A stretch of DNA of 64,000 nucleotides from contig JAVHLM010000011.1 of the NCBI GenBank assembly GCA_031082125.1, positions 77,575 through 141,574 on the forward strand. Direction: 5' to 3'. The position numbers and the translations under genes are program-made. Below, piece after piece: positions 41,646 through 50,521 of the stretch (its first letter is position 1; each line of letters starts with the position of its first letter). Origin of the DNA: Candidatus Eremiobacterota bacterium (GTDB lineage Bacteria > Vulcanimicrobiota > CADAWZ01 > Ess09-12). The notes below the pieces were generated by a model. It had not been told where the DNA came from, did not search any database, and was given only the letters and a program-made list of their open reading frames with translations.

Positions 41646-44204
41646 ATGGTCAAGAAGCTCTCGGGATTAGCTGCGCCTGCCATCAGCATCATTCTCTTTT
41701 TCGTGGCCCTCAGGACGATAAGCCACCTGCTGAGAGAGCACAACTACCACGATATAATAAGCTATCTGAAAGCCATGCCGGCATTGCACGTCACCGTGGC
41801 GGTCATTCTCACCATGCTTGGCTACTTCACCCTCACATTATATGATTTTCTGGCGCTCCACTACGTAAAATTCAACCTGCCTTATAGAAATATTGCCCTT
41901 GCCTCCTTTATCAGCTATGCCTTCAGCAACACCATTGGATTCTCATTCCTCTCAGGGGGCTCGGTGCGCTACCGCCTCTATACCTCATGGGGAATCCAGG
42001 CCCTTGATATCGCGAAAATCCTGGCATTCTGCAGCGCAACTCTCTGGCTCGGCTTTTTTGCCATTGCAGGCACTGCTTTCACGCGGGGAAACATAACCGT
42101 GCCGGCAGGCGTCCACCTGCCTTTCCACTCTTTGCATGCTCTTGGCGCCCTTTTTCTCATGGCCGTTCTTGGATACCTTGTGCTCTGCACCTCGAAGAAA
42201 AGGAGCTTCTTGATCAAAAACCTGGAATTCACCCTCCCCCGCTTCTCCATGGCCTGCGCCCAGGTGGTCCTCGCCTCCCTTGACTGGCTCGTGGCGGCAA
42301 GCGTTCTCTACATTCTTCTTCCCCAGGGCGATCCCGTCAACTTTTTCCTTTTTATAGCCCTTTTCCTCCTTGCGCAGATCGCGGGGGTAGCGAGCCAGGT
42401 CCCCGGCGGCCTGGGGATTTTCGAGTCTGTCATGATGCTCCTGCTTGGCCCCTCCTTCAACGGATCGCAGCTGATTGCCTCTCTTCTCGCTTTCCGTCTG
42501 ATATATTACCTGCTCCCTCTCATCGTTGCTGCAGCCCTCCTGGGAATCCAGGAGATTCTCCACAGGAAGGAGTCCATGAAGCAGCTTGCCGGGACCCTCA
42601 GTCAATGGATCCCTGCAATTGCACCCTATGTACTCTCCCTGGCAACCCTTATCGGCGGAGCCACCCTCCTCTTCTCGGGGGCTCTTCCTGCCGACAAGCA
42701 TCGCATAAGACTTCTTGTCGAGCTTGTGCCGCTCCCTGTCCTGGAGATATCACATTTCCTCGGGAGCCTCGTGGGAACAGCACTCCTCCTGCTCGCCTGG
42801 GGCATTCAGCGCCGTATTGATGCCGCCTATCATCTGACAGTGGCCCTTCTCTGCTCAGGGATAGTATTTTCCCTTCTGAGAGGCCTCAATTACGAGGAAG
42901 CGCTAGTGCTCCTTGTGATGCTTCTCGCCTTGCTCCCGGCAAAGCAGCAGTTTTACAGGAAATCATCGCTCACTTCAGCATCCTCACCGATTCAATGGGC
43001 CTCGCTGGTGATCATCATCCTGTTGTGTTCTCTCTGGCTTGGCTCCTTCTCGCACAAGCATGTGGAATACTCCCATGAGCTCTGGTGGAACTTCAGCCTG
43101 AAAGGCGATGCACCACGCTTTTTGCGGGCATCCATAGGTGCCGTGGCCTTGCTGCTCTTTTTTGCCATTGGCAGGCTTTTCAGGCCTGCCGCACCGTCGC
43201 CAGGCCCTCCCTCGGCGGAGGACCTGGCAAAAGCCAGGGCAATAGTGGAAGCCTCGCCGAGGACTTACCCCTCTATCTCGCTCCTTGGCGACAAGAATTT
43301 TCTCTTCAGCGAAAGCGGGCGCTCCTTTCTCATGTTCGGCACCCATGGCAGGACCTGGGTAGCCCTGGGGGACCCCGCCGGCCTTGAGGAGGAAAAGGCC
43401 GAGCTCACCTGGCAGCTCAGGGAGCTCGTGGACCGCCACGACGGCAGAACAGTCTACTACGACGTGCAGCGTGAATACCTCCATCTCTATGTGGACCTGG
43501 GCCTCACTCTTCTCAAGCTTGGAGAAGAAGCCCGCGTGCCCCTCGGCTCGTTTTCCATGGAGGGAAGCTCTCGAAAAAAGTTTCGAAACCTTATCAGCAA
43601 GCTTGAGAAGGAAGGCTCTTCTTTCGAGATTCTCCCGAAAGAAGAGGTGGTTGCGCTGCTCCCCGAGCTGAAAGCGGTATCAGACGCGTGGCTTGCCCAT
43701 AAAAATACCAGGGAAAAGAAATTCACCCTTGGAAACTTCAGCAAGGCTTATCTTTCCTGTTTTCCCGCCGCCATCGTCAGATATGAGGGCAGGATCATGG
43801 CCTTCGCCAATCTCTGGACCGGCGCAGGGAAAGAGGAAATCTCCATTGATCTGATGAGGTATATTCCAGAAGAGGCGCCTTCAGGGGTGATGGAATATCT
43901 TTTCATAAAGCTCATTGCCTGGAGCAGCCAAGAGGGGTACCGGTGGTTCAACCTGGGGATGGCGTCCCTTTCAGGCCTCGAGGACAGGGCCCTGGCTCCC
44001 CTCTGGAACAGGCTGGGATCTGCAGTGTTCCGCCATGGGGAGCACTTTTACAATTTCCAGGGGCTCAGACAGTATAAGGAAAAGTTTGATCCCCTCTGGG
44101 AGCCCAAGTATATCGCCTATCCAGGCGGGCTTACCCTTCCTTCCATCCTTGCCGATATTGCCTTTCTCACCGCCGGAGGCATCAAAGGAATCGTGGCAAA
44201 GTAA
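41646..44204 (+). CDS. mprF: Lysyl-phosphatidylglycerol synthase/flippase (MprF-like)
   Basis: The 852-residue protein has the MprF arrangement: an N-terminal multi-membrane flippase region (about residues 1-520, some 12-14 segments, with 'SGGSVRYRLYTSWGI' and 'SQVPGGLGIFESVMMLLLG' as conserved loops), then a cytoplasmic DUF2156 aminoacyl-transferase domain (about 535-850) with 'FLMFGTHGRTWVALGDPAG' and 'YRWFNLGMASLSGL'. MprF transfers Lys or Ala from tRNA to phosphatidylglycerol and flips the product, lowering surface charge and giving resistance to cationic peptides. Length is as in family members (about 840-880). It follows the DUF4384 gene by 11 bases and is the last gene of the caspase operon. 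Confidence 0.88.
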   Translation: MVKKLSGLAAPAISIILFFVALRTISHLLREHNYHDIISYLKAMPALHVTVAVILTMLGYFTLTLYDFLALHYVKFNLPYRNIALASFISYAFSNTIGFSFLSGGSVRYRLYTSWGIQALDIAKILAFCSATLWLGFFAIAGTAFTRGNITVPAGVHLPFHSLHALGALFLMAVLGYLVLCTSKKRSFLIKNLEFTLPRFSMACAQVVLASLDWLVAASVLYILLPQGDPVNFFLFIALFLLAQIAGVASQVPGGLGIFESVMMLLLGPSFNGSQLIASLLAFRLIYYLLPLIVAAALLGIQEILHRKESMKQLAGTLSQWIPAIAPYVLSLATLIGGATLLFSGALPADKHRIRLLVELVPLPVLEISHFLGSLVGTALLLLAWGIQRRIDAAYHLTVALLCSGIVFSLLRGLNYEEALVLLVMLLALLPAKQQFYRKSSLTSASSPIQWASLVIIILLCSLWLGSFSHKHVEYSHELWWNFSLKGDAPRFLRASIGAVALLLFFAIGRLFRPAAPSPGPPSAEDLAKARAIVEASPRTYPSISLLGDKNFLFSESGRSFLMFGTHGRTWVALGDPAGLEEEKAELTWQLRELVDRHDGRTVYYDVQREYLHLYVDLGLTLLKLGEEARVPLGSFSMEGSSRKKFRNLISKLEKEGSSFEILPKEEVVALLPELKAVSDAWLAHKNTREKKFTLGNFSKAYLSCFPAAIVRYEGRIMAFANLWTGAGKEEISIDLMRYIPEEAPSGVMEYLFIKLIAWSSQEGYRWFNLGMASLSGLEDRALAPLWNRLGSAVFRHGEHFYNFQGLRQYKEKFDPLWEPKYIAYPGGLTLPSILADIAFLTAGGIKGIVAK

Positions 44205-44214
44205 CCCGTGCCCC

Positions 44215-44251
44215 CTGGGTGCCGCTCTATCTGAGGCCCTTGGGCACCCAG
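44215..44251. terminator. Inverted repeat between convergent mprF and transglutaminase genes
   Basis: CTGGGTGCC (44215-44223) pairs perfectly with GGCACCCAG (44243-44251) around a 19-base loop, in the gap and the end of the minus-strand gene. No clear U-run follows on either side, so a terminator role is only possible. Confidence 0.3.
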
Positions 44252-45354
44252 CCGTAATGATTGTAAAGGCTGAAAGCCTGGCGGTAGTAAACCTGCGCCT
44301 GCTTTTTCAGGCCCCTGGCTTCACTGACTCGTGCGGCATAATAGACGGGAAGGGGATTCTCCCCGCACTCTTTGATGGCCCGGGAAAAATATGACGCGGC
44401 GAGCTCCAGCCCCTCGGGGCTCTTTTTCCCGTTCCTGAGGCCTCCGGGAGCCCATTCGCCCCGGTAGAAATAAAACATGGACATAAGAAAAGGCACATCG
44501 CATGAGAGCACTTCCCGTGGTGCCACGGGCACCCCTGACGTGGTGCGGTAAGCGGTGATTATCCTGTCAGGCCCTTCATAGATGGGGTTGTAGTACCGAT
44601 AGCTGGTGCCGGTTTTGCAGAAGAGGCCGCGGTGGCATGCAAAGGGCGTCTTCTCAGATGCATCGACGGTCACATCGAAGGCATCGGAGAGCTTCAGGAG
44701 CACAAGGGCATGGCCATTGTTGGATTCCTCGCCCCGCTCATTCCTGTACACCATCACTACTCCGGCATCAAGCCCCATTTCCTGGAGAATTCCTGCGATC
44801 AGGACCGACTGGAGGAAACACTGGCGCTCGCCGTATTTCATGACATTGACGAATTCAAAGCCCCTCTCGAGGCTGAATTTAGGAATGACGGCCTTCACGA
44901 GGTGGTGAACCCCCGCGGCACACCTGAGCTGCTCCTCTCCCCTCTTTGTCTCATCGGAAATGGAAGCGAAATGGATATCGGACTTTTTCAGGAAGTCCCT
45001 GAAGTCGTATTTCTCAAAAGCGCCGAACGGGAAGGCTCCCGCATTGACAGAATCATCCCTCCACCGGGCATAAAGCCCTTCAAACCATGAATAGAACTCC
45101 TCATCGCTCCCCTCGCCGCATTCATCGCAGGAGTTCTTTATAAAGAGGCTGAACTGCTCGCTTCCGTAAGGGTACCGGATAATTGAGCTCCTGTCATCCC
45201 TGTCCCACGGGGTTAAAGGGCATCCTCTTATTAACGATCCCGCAGCGATGAGCACCGCTATCACAATAATGACTACCACTACAAAAAGCCTTAAGCGGCG
45301 GGCCTTGTAATCCCTGGCCGTTTTGGAGCTCTTTTCCATGCCCTGCCCTGCCAT
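44227..45354 (-). CDS. Membrane-anchored transglutaminase-like protein
   Basis: The 375-residue protein has one N-terminal membrane segment ('FVVVVIIVIAVLIAAGSLI') and an exported domain. The middle has a transglutaminase-like Cys-His-Asp layout: Cys in 'ERQCFLQSVLIAGILQEMG', His in 'NNGHALVLLKL' and Asp in 'VTVDASEKTPF'. Members of this superfamily act as proteases, peptidoglycan-modifying enzymes or amidases. A C-terminal helical repeat ('YFSRAIKECGENPLPVYYAA') resembles one TPR. I chose the ATG at 45354 because transcription should start near 45434; an ATG at 45436-45438 overlaps the promoter, and ATG 45339 is an alternative. It converges on mprF. Confidence 0.65.
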   Translation of the reverse strand: MAGQGMEKSSKTARDYKARRLRLFVVVVIIVIAVLIAAGSLIRGCPLTPWDRDDRSSIIRYPYGSEQFSLFIKNSCDECGEGSDEEFYSWFEGLYARWRDDSVNAGAFPFGAFEKYDFRDFLKKSDIHFASISDETKRGEEQLRCAAGVHHLVKAVIPKFSLERGFEFVNVMKYGERQCFLQSVLIAGILQEMGLDAGVVMVYRNERGEESNNGHALVLLKLSDAFDVTVDASEKTPFACHRGLFCKTGTSYRYYNPIYEGPDRIITAYRTTSGVPVAPREVLSCDVPFLMSMFYFYRGEWAPGGLRNGKKSPEGLELAASYFSRAIKECGENPLPVYYAARVSEARGLKKQAQVYYRQAFSLYNHYGWVPKGLR

Positions 45355-45440
45355 AATTGAGAACCCCTTAATTGAAAAGGCGAAGGGTTTTCGGGCTGCC
45401 TTGTAGAAGGCAGTAATATTAAGCCTTTCCCTTTTCATGC

Positions 45441-45446
45441 ATTATA
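45441..45446 (-). promoter_or_regulatory. -10 box for the transglutaminase-like gene
   Basis: A perfect TATAAT lies on the minus strand at 45446-45441. The expected -35 region overlaps the 24-base dyad at 45447-45470 and has no good TTGACA match, which suggests activator-dependent transcription. Confidence 0.45.
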
Positions 45447-45470
45447 CTGTGAATTATACCATATTCACAG
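45447..45470. promoter_or_regulatory. Operator-like dyad CTGTGAAT-N8-ATTCACAG
   Basis: Two perfect 8-base arms (45447-45454 and 45463-45470) flank an 8-base spacer, TATACCAT. The dyad lies between two divergent genes, in the -35 region of the minus-strand promoter and 12 bases before the start of the plus-strand gene. The size and symmetry fit a dimeric helix-turn-helix regulator. The half-site resembles but does not equal the CRP site TGTGA-N6-TCACA. Confidence 0.6.
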
Positions 45471-45482
45471 AGGAGGAAAAAG

Positions 45483-46202
45483 ATGAAACTTGATATTGAG
45501 AAGGCCTTCAAGTATCCCCTGAGGGACCCGAAATGGCTTACCAAGATGCTCATCGGGGGCGTTCTCTCCATTATACCCATAGCCAATTTCATCACCTGGG
45601 GCTACTGCGTGAGGATTATCAAAGACACCGCCGAGGGGAGCGACGAAAAACTCCCTGAATGGCAGGACATGGGCGCCTATTTCATGCAGGGGCTCACGCT
45701 TTTAGCCATCTACATGATCTATTACATTCCGATGATTTTCATGATGGTCTTTACGATCTCGTCAATCTCATCTTCCGGGGCTTTTTCGATCTTCACCTCA
45801 GGAGACCTCTCTGAGAAAACAGTCCTGGAGGGGATCAATGTGCTTAACAGAGCCGTGCCCGCCCTTATCAGCTGGCTTTCCTCGCTCTACGGGCTTTTCT
45901 TCAGCATCATGCTCCCTGCGGTGCTCATTGCCTATGTGAGCACCGGCGATTTCAAGGCCGCCTTCAACGTGGGGCGTATTTTCAACTACATGCTCTCAAA
46001 CATCGGCACCTACCTCCTGTTCCTCCTCCTGGCCCTCCTGGCGCAGCTGGTCGCCTATGCAGGACTGCTGGCATGCTGCGTAGGAATAGTGTTCACTTTG
46101 TTTTACGCCTATGTGTTCATGAGCCACCTCCTGGGCCAGATGATGCCGCCGCCCCAGGCATTTGCCGACGAGATGCCCCTGCCCCCCGGAGTGAAAGACT
46201 GA
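45483..46202 (+). CDS. DUF4013 membrane protein
   Basis: The 239-residue protein matches DUF4013, a family of small integral membrane proteins common in archaea and diverse bacteria. It has the typical start 'MKLDIEKAFKYPLRDPKWLTKMLIGGVLSIIP' (shown in part: residues 1-20 hold the basic lead and 'PLRDPKW') and about five membrane segments, near residues 22-40, 70-95, 120-150, 165-190 and 195-220. The start follows GAGGAGG. Function is unknown. It probably shares control with the divergent transglutaminase-like gene through the dyad 12 bases upstream. Confidence 0.8.
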   Translation: MKLDIEKAFKYPLRDPKWLTKMLIGGVLSIIPIANFITWGYCVRIIKDTAEGSDEKLPEWQDMGAYFMQGLTLLAIYMIYYIPMIFMMVFTISSISSSGAFSIFTSGDLSEKTVLEGINVLNRAVPALISWLSSLYGLFFSIMLPAVLIAYVSTGDFKAAFNVGRIFNYMLSNIGTYLLFLLLALLAQLVAYAGLLACCVGIVFTLFYAYVFMSHLLGQMMPPPQAFADEMPLPPGVKD

Positions 46203-46236
46203 GGAATGATGGCCATGGCCGTTGCGTGCAGCAGAA

Positions 46237-47853
46237 ATGGATGATTTCGGGACGCTTTATTATAGAATAACCAACGATCCACTCTTCAACACCTTCATCG
46301 TAGTGTGCGGCGGCCTTCTGCTGGGCAGGATCACCATCAGGGGGTTTTCCCTTGGAAGCTCCGGCGTGTTCATCACAGGCCTCGCCTTCGGGTTCGCCGG
46401 CCTAGTCACTTCAAAGTACATCACCACGCTGGGCCTTGTTGTCTTCATGTACGCCCTCGGCATACAGGGCGGTCCCTCATTTTTCAATGCCATATCCCGC
46501 AAGGGGATTCCCTATATTATCGTAGCCCTCACCATGGGCCTCTCGAGCATCGGATTTTCCCTTTGCGCAGCGCATTTCCTGAAAGAGAGCCCCGAGGTGA
46601 CCCTTGGGATCTATACGGGAAGCTTCACAAACTCCTCAAGCCTTGCAATCCTCATGGACAGCGGCTGGCAGGGCATGCTTCTTCCGAGCTATGGTCTCGT
46701 GTACCCTCTCGGGCTCATTGCAGTGATAGTCTTCATCCAGCTGGCCCCCCTGGTGATGAAGAAAGACCTCCTCACTGAGTTCAAGAAAACGGGCCGCCAC
46801 ATTGATGGTGCCGAAACCCATCTGATCAGCAGGAAGTTCCACGTGGAAAACCCGGGCGCCACGGGGAAAACGGTAGGAGAGCTTGACATCAGGGAGAAGA
46901 CAGGGGCCACCATCGCAAGGATAAGAAGGAGGGGGAAAATCATCATCCCTACCAGCGATACCCTCTTCAGGACAGGTGACGTGGCACTCGCCGTAGGCAC
47001 CGAGGAGAGCCTGGAAAAAGTCCACAGGCTCCTCGGGAACGAGACCTATGAAGACCTGGAGATCGATCCCCTCGTGGAGGCCCGCCATATCCTTGTCACC
47101 AACCCCTCTCTTCACCACGTTTCCCTTGAGCATCTGGGGCTCTCGCATCATTACCATGTGGTAGTCACAAGGATCTGGCGGAGCGGCCTGGAGCTTGTCC
47201 CCACCGACGACCATGTCGTTGAGCTCGGAGATACCCTTCTGGCGGTGGGCAAAAGAAAGAACCTTGACCGCCTCACCGGATGGCTCGGAAAAAGGGAAAA
47301 AACCCTCGGCGAGATTGATCTGATCTCCATGAGCTTTGGTATAGCCCTGGGAATCATACTGGGGAGCCTCAAGCTCCCCCTTCCCGGCATTGGCATGGTC
47401 ACTATCGGGATATCGGGAGGGGCGCTCCTTGTGGGCCTTTTCCTGGGGTACGTGAGACGCTTTGGTTTTCTCACGGGCCAGATGTCCCCTTCGGCAAAAA
47501 CAGTAATCAAGGAGCTCGGCCTCTGCCTTTTCCTGGCAGGTGTCGGAGACAGTGCCGGTGCCGGGATAACAGGCGTTGCGCTCCCCGAGATGACAAAAAT
47601 GCTCATCAGCTCCTTTTTCATCCTCTTCGGCACCATGAGCGTGATCTTTATCGTCTGCCAGAAGCTTCTCAGCATGGATCTCATCAAAAGCCTCACCTGT
47701 GTCTGCGGCGGCATGGTAAGCTCAACAGCCCTGGGAAATCTGACGGCCAAGATCCGCTCCGAGGAGCCCACCTCCGTCTTCGCGGCCTGCTACCCTCTCT
47801 CGCTCTTCGTATCCATTCTGGCGTCGCAGATTCTCGCCCTTTTCGTGAGATAG
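46237..47853 (+). CDS. AspT/YidE-family transporter with two RCK_C domains
   Basis: The 538-residue protein has the layout of the aspartate:alanine exchanger family: about five N-terminal membrane segments, two cytoplasmic TrkA_C/RCK_C domains (about residues 195-275 and 285-360; 'GEKTGATIARIRRRGKIIIP'-type and 'LELVPTDDHVVELGDTLLAV'), then five or so C-terminal segments with 'GSLKLPLPGIGMVTIGISGG'. Such proteins exchange dicarboxylates or amino acids; the substrate here is unknown. The start is uncertain: the frame is open to a TTG at 46222, and neither site has a good Shine-Dalgarno. I chose the ATG. Confidence 0.82.
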   Translation: MDDFGTLYYRITNDPLFNTFIVVCGGLLLGRITIRGFSLGSSGVFITGLAFGFAGLVTSKYITTLGLVVFMYALGIQGGPSFFNAISRKGIPYIIVALTMGLSSIGFSLCAAHFLKESPEVTLGIYTGSFTNSSSLAILMDSGWQGMLLPSYGLVYPLGLIAVIVFIQLAPLVMKKDLLTEFKKTGRHIDGAETHLISRKFHVENPGATGKTVGELDIREKTGATIARIRRRGKIIIPTSDTLFRTGDVALAVGTEESLEKVHRLLGNETYEDLEIDPLVEARHILVTNPSLHHVSLEHLGLSHHYHVVVTRIWRSGLELVPTDDHVVELGDTLLAVGKRKNLDRLTGWLGKREKTLGEIDLISMSFGIALGIILGSLKLPLPGIGMVTIGISGGALLVGLFLGYVRRFGFLTGQMSPSAKTVIKELGLCLFLAGVGDSAGAGITGVALPEMTKMLISSFFILFGTMSVIFIVCQKLLSMDLIKSLTCVCGGMVSSTALGNLTAKIRSEEPTSVFAACYPLSLFVSILASQILALFVR

Positions 47854-47927
47854 GGCCTGAAAGGAACTCGCCCTCCCGGAATCGAATCATCTGTCCAGGG
47901 CATTTGATTGCTCGCAAGGAGGAGCCT

Positions 47928-48236
47928 ATGGGCCGCGTGGTGGAAGTGGTGATTTATGACGTCAATACAAGGCGCAAAGAGGATTTTGACCAGATGATGA
48001 ACCAGTGGGTCCAGTACCTCTCACAACAGCCGGGCTTCATTTCAAGCTCCTACCTCCAGTCTCTTGAAAAGCCGAGAATCCACGTCCAGATCCTGGAATT
48101 CGAGGACAAGCAGATGGCCCTCCAGATCCTCGACAATTACCGGATGCATGTGGGCGAGGAGCGCTTCAGCGAGTTTTTCAAGATCCTGAACAGAAGACCG
48201 GCCATCGAATACTATAAGAAGATAGAGTTCCGGTGA
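47928..48236 (+). CDS. Antibiotic biosynthesis monooxygenase (ABM)-like protein
   Basis: The 102-residue protein looks like a dimeric alpha/beta-barrel ABM-type domain. 'YDVNTRRKEDFDQMMNQWVQ' forms the first strand and helix, and 'QQPGFISSSYLQSL' matches the family phrase 'xxPGFxxxxxxxs'. The start has a strong AAGGAGG site five bases ahead. These proteins act as small monooxygenases or haem-degrading enzymes, but many have no known activity. Confidence 0.68.
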   Translation: MGRVVEVVIYDVNTRRKEDFDQMMNQWVQYLSQQPGFISSSYLQSLEKPRIHVQILEFEDKQMALQILDNYRMHVGEERFSEFFKILNRRPAIEYYKKIEFR

Positions 48237-48300
48237 GAACCAGCAGGTCAGGCCGGGGGTTCCAGCGGGGCGTGCCTTCAGGGAGAGCCGTCAGGGCGCT

Positions 48301-50508
48301 ATGGCTATAATTGAAGAAAGTAAATGGAAAAAGGTAATTATTCCCTTTCTGCGCTCAAAGAGAGAGCTCCAGTTCCATGTAAGCCCCGAGATACCGAAAA
48401 AGACTTTCAGCAACTGCATTAAATCCTATGCAAAATATGTGACAAGCAGGGGGGACAGGATCCTTGCCCTCTACGACGGGGGACGTGCCGGCAAGGAAGG
48501 CTTTGCCCTCACCGAGCATGGGATATCATACAGGGATGCCTACGGCAGCTTCGGAGGATGCCCCTATGAGCATATCATCTCCTTTGAAGATCAGAAGGGA
48601 GGCGATCCCAGGACCCCCTTCCCCATTGTGGCGATCCAGACAAAGGATGGGGGCCTCTTCAAGATAAGCTTCATGGAAAATCCAGGCGCCGCAGTGCTGC
48701 TCACGGCAGTCCTTTCCCTCGTCGTGAAGGAAAACAGCGCGAGCCCTCAGTCTTCGCAGCCAATCAGCGGCGAAACCCTCGATGAGCAGTGGAGCAGGCT
48801 CGTGGCAGAGCAGCTTCCCCACGTCCCCCTTGAAGGCCTCTACAAGTCGCCCTACCTGCCCGATGCGCTTGTCCACAGCGCCATCTCCCATTACGGGAAA
48901 GAAGAGGTGGAGCTCCCGGAGGAAGTGCTCGCCCTCTTTGAATATAAGACTTCGGCAACTGAAGGCTTCATGATGACTGCCCGGTCCTTCATATATAATA
49001 TGGGCTATGAGAACTGGGGGAGCCTCCGCCTTGCGGCTATCACCGACGTTGAATGCAAGACCCGCCAGATCCTCAACAACGACATCCCCTCCCTTGTCAT
49101 AAAGAGCTCGGATGGCCGTACCATAGAGCTTCAGTTCATCATCCATCCTGTAGTGGCATCATATCTGCTGAGTATCCTGGAGAAAGGCGTGCTCCTCAAC
49201 AGGACCCATCCTGAGAAAGGCGGCGCGGGGAAGCCTGCCGGGGCCGGCGGCATAGATTTCTACCACCTCCCCCATGACCCGGCGAACAGAATATACAAGA
49301 ATCCCGCAATCCCCGGCACACTCGCGGATAAGGTGAAGGAGAGCTTCCCGGAGGCTTTTTCAGCAGCCGGAGCGGAGCTCATGGCAGTCTATGACAACTC
49401 CCCGGGCGGAACCGGTGAAAGCGGCTGTGTCCTCACTGCGGAAGCCCTCTATCTCAAGAACGAAGGCAAAATCGCGGAAAAGATACCCTATGAGGGCATC
49501 ACAAGGTTCAGCGTGGATTCAGGCAGGCATCACAGCGACATCCTTATGGCCACCGCCGGTGACCGCACTCTGAGGCTCTCTTTCTACCTTTACAAGAGGG
49601 CCCAGCAGGAATTCCTCCATTTCCTGAGGCAGAACCTCCCGGGGAAGGAATATGCGGAATCACAGGCACCTGCCGAGCTCAAGCCGCAGCCCGTGCCTCC
49701 CAGGAGGCACCTTTACAGCTCCCGCAGATCCCTGGGGGGCTTTTTCCCATGGGAAGCGTTGCCTGTCATAATGCTCATCACCTTTTTCATGCTCTGTGAA
49801 AGAGACCTCTCGTCGTTTCATTTCCTCACCGCGATGACGTGGTGCTTCTGCCTTATGCTCTTAGGCGCCACCATTATCTCCTCCAGGAATGACTTCATAA
49901 GAAATGCGCGGCTTCCCGGGAAAAGCAGGCTTGTTCCCCTTGGAGACCTGTCTGCAGCCGACCGGGTTCCGGTCAAAGTAAAGGGCCGCGCCATTGCGGG
50001 CCCCTATACCCTGGAAAATGGCACTCTCTACCGTGAGTATATCGTGACGGAGAATGGCGCAAAACTTTCCCAGCAGCTGATGCAGCGCTTTAAAAAGCAG
50101 CTTTCCTGGCAGTCAGTTCCTTTTTATCTTGAGGAAGGGGGGAAAAAGATACTGGTCTTCATCCAGGATGCCCTTACCGGTATTTTCCACAACCCCGGCC
50201 GCAGCATCAGCGAGGGTGACATTCTGTACGCCTGGGGCATACCGGTAAAAAACACCCTGGCCAGGGAATTCCCCGATGCAGCCCTTTTCCTGGCAAAGTG
50301 CCCCGCTCCAGGGGAGTCTCTCTTTCTGCTCGCCGACTCAGAGAATAAGCTCGGCAGGACCCCTCATGATGAAACGGCCATTATCCTCGAGCTCGCCGCA
50401 GGGTGGGTGTACCTTTCGGCGGGGCTTGCCGGAGGAGCTCTGCTCTTCCTGGCCACACAGGTCGGCGGACAGAAGGGAATAGATGCCCTGCTGAGCCTCT
50501 TCTCATGA
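48301..50508 (+). CDS. Protein with three PH-like repeats, membrane hairpin and GIDE-like domain
   Basis: The 735-residue protein is not a known family by name, but three tandem copies of a PH-like beta domain can be seen (about residues 35-150, 160-300 and 320-450). Each opens with 'ILALYDGG', 'VLALFEYK' or 'LMAVYDNS' and has a 'GxxLTxxxxYxxxxG' strand pair, then 'IxSFEDQKGG'-like strands and a final helix. A two-segment membrane region follows (about 480-525). Residues about 530-690 ('DRVPVKVKGRAIAGPYTLEN', 'SVPFYLEEGGKKILVFIQDA') resemble the GIDE/BAM domain of MUL1-like proteins. A last membrane segment lies at about 700-725. No RING is present. The start is the first ATG, with only a weak Shine-Dalgarno. 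Confidence 0.6.
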   Translation: MAIIEESKWKKVIIPFLRSKRELQFHVSPEIPKKTFSNCIKSYAKYVTSRGDRILALYDGGRAGKEGFALTEHGISYRDAYGSFGGCPYEHIISFEDQKGGDPRTPFPIVAIQTKDGGLFKISFMENPGAAVLLTAVLSLVVKENSASPQSSQPISGETLDEQWSRLVAEQLPHVPLEGLYKSPYLPDALVHSAISHYGKEEVELPEEVLALFEYKTSATEGFMMTARSFIYNMGYENWGSLRLAAITDVECKTRQILNNDIPSLVIKSSDGRTIELQFIIHPVVASYLLSILEKGVLLNRTHPEKGGAGKPAGAGGIDFYHLPHDPANRIYKNPAIPGTLADKVKESFPEAFSAAGAELMAVYDNSPGGTGESGCVLTAEALYLKNEGKIAEKIPYEGITRFSVDSGRHHSDILMATAGDRTLRLSFYLYKRAQQEFLHFLRQNLPGKEYAESQAPAELKPQPVPPRRHLYSSRRSLGGFFPWEALPVIMLITFFMLCERDLSSFHFLTAMTWCFCLMLLGATIISSRNDFIRNARLPGKSRLVPLGDLSAADRVPVKVKGRAIAGPYTLENGTLYREYIVTENGAKLSQQLMQRFKKQLSWQSVPFYLEEGGKKILVFIQDALTGIFHNPGRSISEGDILYAWGIPVKNTLAREFPDAALFLAKCPAPGESLFLLADSENKLGRTPHDETAIILELAAGWVYLSAGLAGGALLFLATQVGGQKGIDALLSLFS

Positions 50509-50521
50509 AAGGAACGCCGTT

